64,000 nucleotides of DNA, from contig JBDVOA010000006.1 in assembly GCA_039969355.1 (NCBI GenBank), positions 62,001 to 126,000 of the forward strand, read 5' to 3'. Numbering within the stretch: the first letter of the stretch is position 1; the number at the start of each line of letters is the position of its first letter. The stretch is from JL08 sp039969355. GTDB lineage: Bacteria > Pseudomonadota > Alphaproteobacteria > Rhodobacterales > Rhodobacteraceae. Both the position numbers and the translations under genes were made by a program. Of the stretch, positions 16,400-24,925 are shown piece after piece. Below the pieces are notes generated by a model. It was not told the DNA's origin, did no database searches, and saw only the letters and a program-made list of their open reading frames with translations.

Positions 16400-17116
16400 A
16401 TGGCATCTCAAACTTCTGCCCCCTACGACGTCCTGCGGCAGGGTCTGATCTGGGGGCGTTGGAAATCGGGCGAACGGCTGATCCCTCAGCATCTGAAAGA
16501 AGAACTAAACTGCACAAGTAGCGTTCTGCGCGAGGCGATGGTGCGCCTTGCCGGGGAAGGATTTGTGGTGTCGGAAAAGAACCACGGATTCCGCGCCGTT
16601 GCCCATTCACAGGAGACCTTTCGAGAAGCGGCGCATTTGCGTTTGGTTTTGGAGCGGGAAGCTGCTGAACTGGCATTGAAAAACGGGGATTTTGAATGGG
16701 AAATGGCCCTGAGTGCGGCTCATCAGAAACTTGCCTATGTCGAACAGCAAATGGTGCAGACCGGAAACACCACTGACTACGTAAAGCACTGGTCGCTACA
16801 GGACTGGGAGTTTCACCGCACGCTGATATCCGCCTGCGGTTCCGCGCTTTTGATTGGGGCGTACAAGTCTGCATTTGATACATTTCGCATGTACGCGGTT
16901 GCGGAGTTTCCGGATTTTGGTTTTAGCAACGTGCTAACAGTTGGTGAACATCTGGCGATATATGACGCTGCCATCGGCCGGGACAGTGCCGCATGTGTCG
17001 CGGCCATCGAACAACACGTTACGCTTTATCACGACGGAAACAGGTCGGCGGAACCATTGCCGACCAAAACCAGATCTGCCGCAACAATGCGCGCATTGGG
17101 AGGAATTACAATATGA
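16400..17116 (+). CDS. GntR-family (FadR/FCD-type) transcriptional regulator
   Basis: A 238-residue regulator. The N-terminal winged helix includes GRWKSGERLIPQHLKEEL and SSVLREAMVRLAGEG. The C-terminal all-helical ligand domain of the FCD type has EFHRTLISACGS and a late AIEQHVTLYHDG, carrying the usual metal-binding His residues. A frame extension to TTG 16343 exists, but ATG 16400 fits the family better; neither has a strong Shine-Dalgarno. It overlaps the SDR gene by four bases and is divergent from the hydroxylase gene, so it probably controls both directions. FCD proteins commonly sense sugar acids or carboxylic acids. Confidence 0.87.
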   Translation: MASQTSAPYDVLRQGLIWGRWKSGERLIPQHLKEELNCTSSVLREAMVRLAGEGFVVSEKNHGFRAVAHSQETFREAAHLRLVLEREAAELALKNGDFEWEMALSAAHQKLAYVEQQMVQTGNTTDYVKHWSLQDWEFHRTLISACGSALLIGAYKSAFDTFRMYAVAEFPDFGFSNVLTVGEHLAIYDAAIGRDSAACVAAIEQHVTLYHDGNRSAEPLPTKTRSAATMRALGGITI

Positions 17117-17856
17117 CAAAAGTTGCCCTGATAACCGGAGGCGGCTCTGGCATCGGGCGCGCCTGTGCTTTGACGCTGAGTGCCCATGGCTATCAGGTTG
17201 TGGTCACGGGACGGCGGCTGGATGCCTTGCAGGAAACAGTTGAACTGATCGGAAGTGGCGCTGCCTCGGCAATTGCGTGCGATGTCACAAATCCCGACGA
17301 CGTCGACGCACTTTTTGGCCAGATCGAAGCTAATCACGGTCATCTTGACGTTCTGTTCAACAATGCCGGAAACAACGTACATGCCGCGCCTATCGGCGAC
17401 GTCACGGTCGAGGACTTCGTGAAAGTGATCAACGTGAATCTGATCGGCGCATTTATCTGCGCCCGCGGTGCCTTTAATCTGATGCGCAAGCAGGATCCCC
17501 AAGGCGGGCGGATTATCAACAACGGCTCGATCTCGGCCGCTGTTCCGCGTCCGGGGTCTACGCCCTATACCGCGTCCAAACATGCGATCACCGGGATGAC
17601 CCGCACGATTTCACTGGATGGCCGCCCCTACAACATTGCTTGTGGTCAGCTTGATATTGGCAATGCGGCGTCAGAAATGACGGCCAAAATGGGTGGCGGT
17701 GTTCCACAAGCTGATCTGTCAATCAAACCCGAACCGGTAATGGATGTTCAGCATGTGGCGGACGCGGTACTGCATATGGCCAATCTACCGCTGTCCGCTA
17801 ACGTACAATTCATGACAGTTATGGCGACCGCCATGCCCTTTATCGGGCGCGGCTAG
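17113..17856 (+). CDS. Short-chain dehydrogenase/reductase
   Basis: A 247-residue NAD(P)-dependent oxidoreductase. Cofactor loop GGGSGIGRA near residue 9, NNAG motif near 82, and the active-site Ser-Tyr-Lys in the region of SISAA and YTASK. I chose ATG 17113 because GGGAGG lies a few bases upstream and the start overlaps the GntR stop (ATGA). The C-terminal half is unusual in reading LDIGNAASEMTAKM after the active site. Substrate unknown; the location between the regulator and the Rieske ferredoxin ties it to the hydroxylase pathway. Confidence 0.88.
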   Translation: MTKVALITGGGSGIGRACALTLSAHGYQVVVTGRRLDALQETVELIGSGAASAIACDVTNPDDVDALFGQIEANHGHLDVLFNNAGNNVHAAPIGDVTVEDFVKVINVNLIGAFICARGAFNLMRKQDPQGGRIINNGSISAAVPRPGSTPYTASKHAITGMTRTISLDGRPYNIACGQLDIGNAASEMTAKMGGGVPQADLSIKPEPVMDVQHVADAVLHMANLPLSANVQFMTVMATAMPFIGRG

Positions 17857-17885
17857 AATCCTGCGGAAGAAGGGAGGTCGGTTTT

Positions 17886-18200
17886 ATGGCGCAGTTTATC
17901 CGAGCCTGTAGTACCACTGAAATAGAAGAAGAAGATGTAATGCGATTTGACCACGGAGATCGCACTTTTGCAATTTATCATGGGCCGAACGGGGATTTCT
18001 TCGCAACCGACGGTTACTGCACGCACGAAAAGGCGCATCTGGGGGAGGGACTTGTCGATGAGTATGAGATCGAATGCCCGCTGCATTTTGGGGTTTTCGA
18101 TTACCGGACCGGGGATCCAACCGGCGCCCCCGCTTGCGTCCAATTGAAAATCTATCCGGTAAAAGTCGAGGACGGTTCAGTTCTCATCGATATTGGCTGA
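17886..18200 (+). CDS. MocE-like Rieske-type [2Fe-2S] ferredoxin
   Basis: A 104-residue soluble electron carrier. The Rieske ligands are Cys45-x-His47 (CTH) and Cys64-x-x-His67 (CPLH), with the spacing usual for oxygenase-type ferredoxins. GGGAGG precedes the ATG by seven bases. MocE of rhizobial rhizopine catabolism is a homologue that serves an oxygen-dependent step. No ferredoxin reductase is encoded nearby, so electrons must come from elsewhere. Its natural partner in this locus is the di-iron hydroxylase encoded divergently at 15211-16242; that pairing is inferred from position. Confidence 0.9.
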   Translation: MAQFIRACSTTEIEEEDVMRFDHGDRTFAIYHGPNGDFFATDGYCTHEKAHLGEGLVDEYEIECPLHFGVFDYRTGDPTGAPACVQLKIYPVKVEDGSVLIDIG

Positions 18201-18273
18201 GGGACAATCCTTTCGGCCAGTTTTTTTGAAATCTCGCGGCCTGACCGCCGCCATCCAACAGTTGAAAGTAAAT

Positions 18274-19041
18274 ATGTCACTGCAATTATTCGACCTTACA
18301 AATAAGACCGCGCTCATAACAGGTTCGTCACAGGGGATCGGCTTTGCGCTGGCCCGTGGGATGGCGGCCGCGGGTGCTTCAATTGTCATTAATGGGCGTG
18401 ATACCAAGAAATTATCAGAGGCAGCATCAAAGCTGGCGTCTGATGGCGCGACTGTTCATAGCCTTGCATTTGATGCGACTGACCACGGGGCGGTCAAGGC
18501 AGCGGTGGACGGTTTTGAACAGGACACAGGTGCCATAGACATTCTGGTGAACAATGCCGGCATGCAATTCAGAACTCCGCTTGAGGATTTTCCCGCAGAG
18601 AAATTTAGTCAAATGCTGGCCACAAATGTTTCGTCTGTTTTCAATGTGGGACAAGCCGTCGCGCGCCATATGATCGGACGTGGTGAGGGCAAAATTATCA
18701 ATATCGCGTCTGTTCAGACTTCTTTGGCGCGGCCCGGGATTGCGCCCTATACCGCGACCAAAGGTGCAGTGGGCAATTTGACTAAAGGTATGGCAACGGA
18801 TTGGGCACAATATGGACTTCAGTGCAATGCTATTGCGCCGGGCTATTTTGACACGCCGCTGAACGCGGCGCTTGTCGCAGATCCGGATTTCAGCACATGG
18901 CTAGAAAAACGAACCCCCGCAGGGCGCTGGGGTAATGTCGAGGAACTGGTTGGCGCCTGCATTTTTCTGGGCTCGGCTGCATCGAGTTTCGTGAATGGCC
19001 AGTCGATTTACGTTGATGGCGGCATAACTGCCAGCATTTAG
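18274..19041 (+). CDS. idnO: SDR oxidoreductase, gluconate 5-dehydrogenase-like
   Basis: A 255-residue enzyme close in pattern to IdnO, which interconverts 5-keto-D-gluconate and D-gluconate. The opening MSLQLFDLTNKTALITGSSQ and cofactor loop GSSQGIGFALA are typical. The catalytic motif lies in SVQTSLARPGIAPYTATKGAV (Tyr and Lys of YTATK), and the C-terminus is YVDGGITASI. I start at ATG 18274; upstream in-frame residues overlap the Rieske gene and look non-coding. idnD follows with a strong GGAGG ribosome site, so the two are coupled. Confidence 0.85.
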   Translation: MSLQLFDLTNKTALITGSSQGIGFALARGMAAAGASIVINGRDTKKLSEAASKLASDGATVHSLAFDATDHGAVKAAVDGFEQDTGAIDILVNNAGMQFRTPLEDFPAEKFSQMLATNVSSVFNVGQAVARHMIGRGEGKIINIASVQTSLARPGIAPYTATKGAVGNLTKGMATDWAQYGLQCNAIAPGYFDTPLNAALVADPDFSTWLEKRTPAGRWGNVEELVGACIFLGSAASSFVNGQSIYVDGGITASI

Positions 19042-19050
19042 GAGGTTGCA

Positions 19051-20082
19051 ATGCGTGCAATCGTTATCCACGAAGCAAAGGACCTCCGGATAGAGGAAAC
19101 CGCAGTTGGGGAACCTGGGCCCGGAGAAGTCCAGGTGCGTTTGGTGGCAGGGGGCATATGCGGGTCTGACCTTCATTATTACAACCACGGGGGGTTCGGT
19201 GCGATACGGCTGAAGGAACCAATGATCCTTGGTCATGAAGTTTCAGGTTATGTCATGGCGTTGGGTGAAGGCGTGAGCGCGCCTGCCGTTGGCGATCTGG
19301 TCGCCATATCGCCATCAAGACCTTGCGGGTCTTGCCAATACTGTCAGTTGGGGCAGCACAATCATTGCGAAAAAATGCGATTCTATGGTTCGGCCATGCC
19401 GTTTCCTCATATTCAGGGGGCATTTCGCGAAGCTTTGGTCGCAGACGCCAGCCAATGCATCAAGGCCGACGGGCTTGGCGCCGGGGAAGCCGCCATGGCG
19501 GAACCATTGTCGGTCTGCCTTCACGCCACACGCCGGGCAGGTGAGATGCTCGGCAAAAGGGTCCTGATCACAGGGTCCGGTCCGATTGGGACATTGTGTG
19601 TGCTGGCGGCGAAATCGGCGGGAGCTGCTGAAATCGTGGTCACCGACCTTGTCGATTCAGCGTTGGAGTTTGCCACAAAGGTTGGTGCAGGCAAGGTGAT
19701 CAACGTTGAACGCGATCCGGAAGCACTGGCGGCCTATCACGCCGGCAAAGGGTATTTCGACGTGTTATTTGAGTGTTCAGGTGCGGCACCTGCACTGTCG
19801 TCAGGCATTGCTGCAATGCGGCCCCGAGGCGTCGTCATGCAGTTGGGACTTGGTGGTGACATGAGCATACCAATGCAGGCGCTCACTGCGAAAGAACTGG
19901 ATTTGCGTGGCTCTTTCCGGTTTCACGAGGAATTCGGGATGGCTGTCAGTCTGATGCAGCAAGGGACAATTGACGTGAAGCCGTTGATTTCTCATACGGT
20001 TTCGTTGGAGGATGCGGTTAAGGGCTTTGAACTTGCAAATGATCGAAGCCAAGCAATGAAAACGCAGATCCGGTTTTCCTGA
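19051..20082 (+). CDS. idnD: L-idonate 5-dehydrogenase-like zinc alcohol dehydrogenase
   Basis: A 343-residue medium-chain dehydrogenase. Catalytic zinc ligands are Cys in GGICGSDLHYY, His-Glu in GHEV and a Glu near residue 150; the structural zinc cluster is CGSCQYCQLGQHNHC. The Rossmann loop is ITGSGPIGTLC. The GSDLHYYNHGGFG segment is strongly IdnD-like. The reaction expected is L-idonate to 5-keto-D-gluconate, which idnO would reduce to gluconate. The exact substrate in this locus could be a related aldonate or polyol. Confidence 0.87.
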   Translation: MRAIVIHEAKDLRIEETAVGEPGPGEVQVRLVAGGICGSDLHYYNHGGFGAIRLKEPMILGHEVSGYVMALGEGVSAPAVGDLVAISPSRPCGSCQYCQLGQHNHCEKMRFYGSAMPFPHIQGAFREALVADASQCIKADGLGAGEAAMAEPLSVCLHATRRAGEMLGKRVLITGSGPIGTLCVLAAKSAGAAEIVVTDLVDSALEFATKVGAGKVINVERDPEALAAYHAGKGYFDVLFECSGAAPALSSGIAAMRPRGVVMQLGLGGDMSIPMQALTAKELDLRGSFRFHEEFGMAVSLMQQGTIDVKPLISHTVSLEDAVKGFELANDRSQAMKTQIRFS

Positions 20083-20124
20083 ACCGTCGCCGGAGCCGCC
20101 AGCAACTATCAGAGGACACTGCCC

Positions 20125-21024
20125 ATGTCATTTTTTGAAGTCAATGACCCGGTGTTTGCCACGTACGTGATCGGCAATGCACCTGTCAAACAGCTTGCAA
20201 CTGGCTTTGACTGGGTCGAGGGGCCGGTTTGGTGCGGAGATGCTGGATACCTGCTGTTTTCCGATATTCCAAGCAACAGAATAATGCGTTGGACCCCCAA
20301 CGTGGGACTTTCTGAGTATCGCAACCCGTCCAATTTCACGAACGGGCACACGCGTGATCGCATTGGTCGGCTGGTCAGTTGCGAACACGGAACCCGGCGC
20401 GTGACACGCACGGAACATGACGGCAGCATCACTGTGCTTGCCGATAGTTTTGAGGGGAAGCGGCTGAATTCACCGAACGATGTGGTGGTTAAGTCCGATG
20501 GTTCGGTCTGGTTCAGCGATCCGCATTACGGGATCATGACGGACTACGAAGGGTATCGTGCTGAACAGGAGTTACCTTGCAATGTTTATCGTGTCGATCC
20601 CGAGAGTGGGACAATTGCTGCCGTTGTGACCGATATGGTCTGCCCCAACGGTCTGGCGTTTTCACCTGACGAGAGCATTCTCTATGTTGCTGATACCGGC
20701 GCAATGTTTGATCCGGATGCGCAGCGTCACATGCGTTGCTATGATGTTGATGGGGCGATTGCAGAGAACGGCCGGCATTTCCACACCATCGACCCCGGCG
20801 CATCTGATGGGTTTCGTCTGGACACTGATGGTAACGTCTGGTCGTCGGCGGCAGACGGGGTGCACTGTATCAGCCCGTCGGGCGCGCTGCTTGGCAAAGT
20901 CTTAGTTCCTGAACTGGTTTCAAATCTTTGTTTCGGCGGACGTGCGAAACATCAGTTGTTCATCACCGCGACAACTAGTCTTTATTCTGTGATTTTGAAC
21001 CGCAACGGCGTGCAGCGACCTTAA
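20125..21024 (+). CDS. SMP-30/gluconolactonase/LRE-family lactonase
   Basis: A 299-residue beta-propeller hydrolase. Metal-binding residues are expected in WVEGPVW (Glu), LNSPNDVVVKSDGSVWFSDP (Asn and Asp) and VCPNGLAFSPDE. It would open an aldonolactone formed by one of the cluster dehydrogenases. It follows idnD by 42 bases and is the last gene of the plus-strand operon. No signal peptide, so cytoplasmic. Confidence 0.87.
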   Translation: MSFFEVNDPVFATYVIGNAPVKQLATGFDWVEGPVWCGDAGYLLFSDIPSNRIMRWTPNVGLSEYRNPSNFTNGHTRDRIGRLVSCEHGTRRVTRTEHDGSITVLADSFEGKRLNSPNDVVVKSDGSVWFSDPHYGIMTDYEGYRAEQELPCNVYRVDPESGTIAAVVTDMVCPNGLAFSPDESILYVADTGAMFDPDAQRHMRCYDVDGAIAENGRHFHTIDPGASDGFRLDTDGNVWSSAADGVHCISPSGALLGKVLVPELVSNLCFGGRAKHQLFITATTSLYSVILNRNGVQRP

Positions 21025-21080
21025 AACATGCAGCAATGCGCAGCCGTCTCAGCTGCATATTGCAATGGTTTCTCAATAAT

Positions 21081-22190
21081 TCAGGATCCGACGCCCCAGA
21101 TGGCTTTGTACGCGTCACGATAGCCGTTATCCGGGTCAAAACTGTTGTCAGGCCCGCCATCGAATTCGATGTTTTCTGGTGTGACAACATGAAGCGGCGA
21201 TGCAAAACCTGACCAGGGCTCACCTGCAAAAGCCCGGTTCAGTTCGTCAATCATCTGCCAGCCTTGCAGGTTCAAGGGTTCAGCCACTGTTACGGCCTGA
21301 TACTCATTTGTCCGCACACGCTGATACGCCGCCTGCGATCCGTCCCCAGCAGCAACAGCAATTGGTGCGCCATCACCCGGAATTCCGGCCGCAGCCAACG
21401 ACGGACCCATAAAGTCAAAGTAAAGGTCGTTGATGGCGAGGCTGTGGGTCCATTTGGCCCCATGCCGCTGCAACAGAGACGTGGTCAACTGCGGCATTCT
21501 GGTTGAGGTTTCGGCAATCGGTGTATCGACATATTCCAAAACCTCTCCGCCCAGTTTTTCAATCGCCTCTTTCATCCAGTCTGCCTTGTCGATGGCAATT
21601 TGGTAGGTCGAGTCCGTAAAAACCACGACCTTGGGTTGCTCTTCGGCGTCGACAAAGGCCCAATAGGCCGCGGCCAGCGATACGTCACGGGCGTTTGTTG
21701 TCACATTCGCAAATATGCCGACATCATCGGCAGGTCCGTTATCGGAAACCGCATGCCAGGACACCATTGGTATGTTCGCGGCTTTCGCCGCTTCAATGCC
21801 GACCTGTTGTTCAGTGGGGTTGAACCCGTTAATGATGATCCCGGCAGGGTTCAGCGCAAGGGCCTGACTGAATGCGGATGTGCGTCCGGATATTGTGCCT
21901 CCTCCTTCAATAAGCCGCAGGTCCCAGCCGATAGCAGCGGCGGCTTCTTGCGCGCCGTCAGCCGCACCTAGAACGCCACCGTTAGTCAGATCCGACGCCA
22001 GCATGACAACTAGTTTGTCAGGTTGCGCCTTCGGACCGGTTGTCGGTCCAGTCCATGTGTCTTGACGTGATGCGAAACTGGCGATGAATTCCTTGGCTTC
22101 CTCGACGGACTGGGCTGCGATGGGTGCCCCTAACCCAAGGCTGACTAAAGTCGTGGCGGCTGCACCCGCCAGAAGTGTTCTGCGAAACAT
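21081..22190 (-). CDS. Sugar ABC transporter substrate-binding protein (RbsB/Peripla_BP_4 type)
   Basis: A 369-residue periplasmic protein with a Sec signal peptide (MFRRTLLAGAAATTL... ending near APIAAQS). The mature part has the two-lobed type I binding-protein fold: LVVMLASDLTNGGVLGAADG opens lobe one, and INGFNPTEQQVGIEAAKAAN is the hinge region. The ligand class is pentoses, hexoses or cyclitols. It is unusually placed last in its operon, overlapping the permease gene by one base. Confidence 0.87.
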   Translation of the reverse strand: MFRRTLLAGAAATTLVSLGLGAPIAAQSVEEAKEFIASFASRQDTWTGPTTGPKAQPDKLVVMLASDLTNGGVLGAADGAQEAAAAIGWDLRLIEGGGTISGRTSAFSQALALNPAGIIINGFNPTEQQVGIEAAKAANIPMVSWHAVSDNGPADDVGIFANVTTNARDVSLAAAYWAFVDAEEQPKVVVFTDSTYQIAIDKADWMKEAIEKLGGEVLEYVDTPIAETSTRMPQLTTSLLQRHGAKWTHSLAINDLYFDFMGPSLAAAGIPGDGAPIAVAAGDGSQAAYQRVRTNEYQAVTVAEPLNLQGWQMIDELNRAFAGEPWSGFASPLHVVTPENIEFDGGPDNSFDPDNGYRDAYKAIWGVGS

Positions 22191-23275
22191 TATGTATCCT
22201 CCCTGATGTCGTTCGCGGATTGGTCCTTAGGTTCAGAGCCAACTTTGACTCCGGTAATCGTGGGCGCTGCGCCACGTCTGCGTTGCGCGTATCCAGCGAT
22301 ACCGATGGCCACCAGCAGTGTGACTCCGTTGAACATCGGCTCTACCCAGAAGGAGCCACCAAATTGTTGAATGCCGGATATACCAACGGCAAGAATGACA
22401 ACACCGACGATGGTGCCCCAGACATTGACGCGACCCGGTTTGACCGTAGTGGATCCCAAAAAGGCGCCGACCAGAGCGGGCAGCAAATACTCCAATCCCA
22501 CGCTGGCCTGTCCGATACGCAACTTGGCTGCCAGCAAAATACCGGCCAGCGCGGACAACATGCCCGATGCAATGAATGCGCCCATGGTGAAGCGTGCCAC
22601 GCGTATCCCATTAAGCGAGGCGGCTTTTGGGTTGGCCCCAATGGCATAGAGATACCGTCCAATTGGCAGATATTCGAGGATGACCCACAGGACCACAGCC
22701 AGCACGACAACATAGTATGCCGTAATGGGCAGCCCGAACACAAATGTTGAATTCAAGGCGTAAAATCCCGGCTCTAGTTGCGCCACAATCTGTCGCCCGC
22801 CCGTATGCCAAAGGGCGAGTGCATAGATTACCGTGCCGGTGCCCAAAGTCGCGATGAAGCTGTCAATCTTGGCGACTTCGACGAGAAGCCCATTCAGGAA
22901 GCCGACGAACCCGCCGGCGATCAGTATAATCACACAAGCGATAGGCCAGGGAACGCCGGCAATCTGGAGGCTGATGACAAGAATATGCCAAAGCACGATA
23001 CCATATCCGACCGTTAGATCGATCTTACCGGCCACCATCGGAATCATTGCAGCCAATGACAGTATTGCAATGATAGCCTTGTCGGACAGAATTGAACGCA
23101 GATTAAGGATGGTCGGAAATGTCGTTGGCAGCAAAATGCTGAAGAGCGCGATCAGGAAGAGGGTCAGTATGACGAGGCCATAAACCGGAAGGTAACGCCC
23201 GATGCGTCCCATTAAAGAGACTGAATCCAATTCAGCCTTTGTGGGCTCAAGTGCATTTGATTCAATGGACTGCAT
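22190..23275 (-). CDS. Sugar ABC transporter permease (RbsC type)
   Basis: A 361-residue inner-membrane permease with about eight to ten helices. DLTVGYGIVLWHIL and LGTGTVIYALALWHTGGRQI follow the RbsC/XylH pattern, as does YLYAIGANPKAASLNGIRV. It overlaps the ATPase gene by 14 bases and the binding-protein gene by one base, so all three are one transcript. Confidence 0.88.
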   Translation of the reverse strand: MQSIESNALEPTKAELDSVSLMGRIGRYLPVYGLVILTLFLIALFSILLPTTFPTILNLRSILSDKAIIAILSLAAMIPMVAGKIDLTVGYGIVLWHILVISLQIAGVPWPIACVIILIAGGFVGFLNGLLVEVAKIDSFIATLGTGTVIYALALWHTGGRQIVAQLEPGFYALNSTFVFGLPITAYYVVVLAVVLWVILEYLPIGRYLYAIGANPKAASLNGIRVARFTMGAFIASGMLSALAGILLAAKLRIGQASVGLEYLLPALVGAFLGSTTVKPGRVNVWGTIVGVVILAVGISGIQQFGGSFWVEPMFNGVTLLVAIGIAGYAQRRRGAAPTITGVKVGSEPKDQSANDIREDT

Positions 23276-24788
23276 GTCTGTCTTCCCGAGTTTTTCCCAG
23301 ATTTCCGGCCGAGGCTGTCTGGATTAGCTGTTCAGTACTGAGCGAATGACCCGTCAGTTCTCCAACGATGCGCCCCTGACTGAATACGATGGCGCGATTG
23401 CAGATTGCCGCGACCTCTTCAAAATCCGTTGAAACGACAATGATGCCGACGCCTTTTTCAATGGCTTCATTAAGCAACGCGTAGATTTCCGCCTTTGCGC
23501 CCACGTCAACGCCTGCCGTAGGGTCTTCACAAATCAATAACTTTCGACCCGTCGCAAGCCAGCGACCCACAACAACCTTTTGCTGATTTCCGCCCGATAA
23601 CGCCTCGACTGGCAATTTCGGATCATTGGGAGACAATGTCACATCTTCCCCGATGGCGGCGGCCAGTTTGGCCTCGTTTTTTGGGCGCACCAAGGACCAT
23701 ACGCTACGCCCGACAGCCCCCGGATTGAGAAACATGTTTTCACAAACGCTAAGAGGCATTGCTACGGATTCTTCGGTGCGATCACGTGCCAGCAGCCCTA
23801 CGCCGCTACCCATTGCTGCAAAGGGTGATGTCAGGTCAGGTGTTTCGCCATCAAGTGTTACCTGCCCTGAAAAATCTTCGACCCCGAAAAGGGCGCGCGC
23901 AATTTCCTCGTGTCCGGCGCCTCGCAAGCCGACAAGTCCCAAAATTTCACCCTGTTTCAGTTCGAAGCTGGCCGGGCCTGCATCTGTGGTGGCTAGATTT
24001 TGGACTTCAGCCAATACATTTTCCTGCCCGCCGATATTCTTCGATATCTCTCGAGTTTTGCGGCCAACAATCATGTGAACCAATTCTTCCGGGGTTGTGT
24101 GATCAGTATCGCGCATTCCAATCATCGCGCCATCGCGCAGGACCGCGACCCGGTCGGAAATCTGAAAGATCTCGTCCAGCCGATGGGAAACATAGATCAT
24201 GCCTACACCTTGATCCTTTAGTGGGCGCAGGGCTGAAAAAAGCCGCTCTACCTCATCCGCTGGTAGGGATGCCGTGGGTTCGTCAAGAACGAGAAAATCG
24301 CACTCCACGGCCAATGCGCGAGCGATGGCGACAAGCGATTTCTCGGTACGGCTCAGATTCACCACCCTCTCGGTCGGGGCAACGTCGCAATCTACCTTTG
24401 CCAACGCACGGACTACAAGGTCTTCCACCGCGCGCCAGTTTATCAGGCCAAACCTGCGGGCATATCCGAGCGCCAGTGCCATGTTTTCCGCAACCGTCAT
24501 CCACTCGATCAGGCCAAGGTCCTGGTGAATGAAAGCGACGGCCTGTTTATGACCAAATCCACCGGTTGTGTGCTGGTAGGGCAAGCCGTCGATCTTAACC
24601 CCACCGGCATCGGCGTTGTGAATGCCACCGAGAACCTTGATCAATGTCGATTTTCCAGCGCCGTTTTCCCCCAATAGGGCGACGATCTCCCCGCGTCCAA
24701 CACTGAGGGAGACATTGCGCAGCGCATAGGTGCCACCAAAGTGCTTGTCGATTCCATCAAAGAACAATCCATCCTGGATGTTTTGCAT
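23262..24788 (-). CDS. Sugar ABC transporter ATP-binding protein with two ATPase domains (RbsA type)
   Basis: A 508-residue cytoplasmic ATPase made of two tandem nucleotide-binding domains. The first has Walker A GENGAGKST and DEPTASLP; the second lacks a canonical Walker A but has the signature LSGGNQQKVVVGRWL and CEDPTAGVDVG, as in RbsA, XylG and MglA. I start at ATG 24788 (MQNIQDGLFFDGIDKHFGG); upstream in-frame residues lie in the promoter region. First gene of the transporter operon, divergent from the LacI gene. Confidence 0.9.
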   Translation of the reverse strand: MQNIQDGLFFDGIDKHFGGTYALRNVSLSVGRGEIVALLGENGAGKSTLIKVLGGIHNADAGGVKIDGLPYQHTTGGFGHKQAVAFIHQDLGLIEWMTVAENMALALGYARRFGLINWRAVEDLVVRALAKVDCDVAPTERVVNLSRTEKSLVAIARALAVECDFLVLDEPTASLPADEVERLFSALRPLKDQGVGMIYVSHRLDEIFQISDRVAVLRDGAMIGMRDTDHTTPEELVHMIVGRKTREISKNIGGQENVLAEVQNLATTDAGPASFELKQGEILGLVGLRGAGHEEIARALFGVEDFSGQVTLDGETPDLTSPFAAMGSGVGLLARDRTEESVAMPLSVCENMFLNPGAVGRSVWSLVRPKNEAKLAAAIGEDVTLSPNDPKLPVEALSGGNQQKVVVGRWLATGRKLLICEDPTAGVDVGAKAEIYALLNEAIEKGVGIIVVSTDFEEVAAICNRAIVFSQGRIVGELTGHSLSTEQLIQTASAGNLGKTREDRHAVH

Positions 24789-24836
24789 GGTTCCCCTTTG
24801 CCGGCACTTGCACCCCGGCCACGTTGAATGACTTGA

Positions 24837-24902
24837 GTTACCGATCACCCATGGGTATCGTTGTTTGAGGCATTGCCCGGAGTCAACAAAAAAGTTACCG
24901 AT
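24837..24902. promoter_or_regulatory. Candidate LacI-family operators in the divergent transporter/regulator promoter
   Basis: GTTACCGAT occurs twice in the same orientation, at 24837-24845 and 24894-24902. The second is part of TTACCGATAA, a near-palindrome centred on CG as in many LacI-family operators. Between them CGATCACCCATGGGTATCG (24842-24860) is nearly symmetric around a perfect ACCCATGGGT. The sites sit between the ATPase start and the LacI gene. Confidence 0.45.
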
Positions 24903-24925
24903 AAAGTAAATCTGGATAGGCAAAC

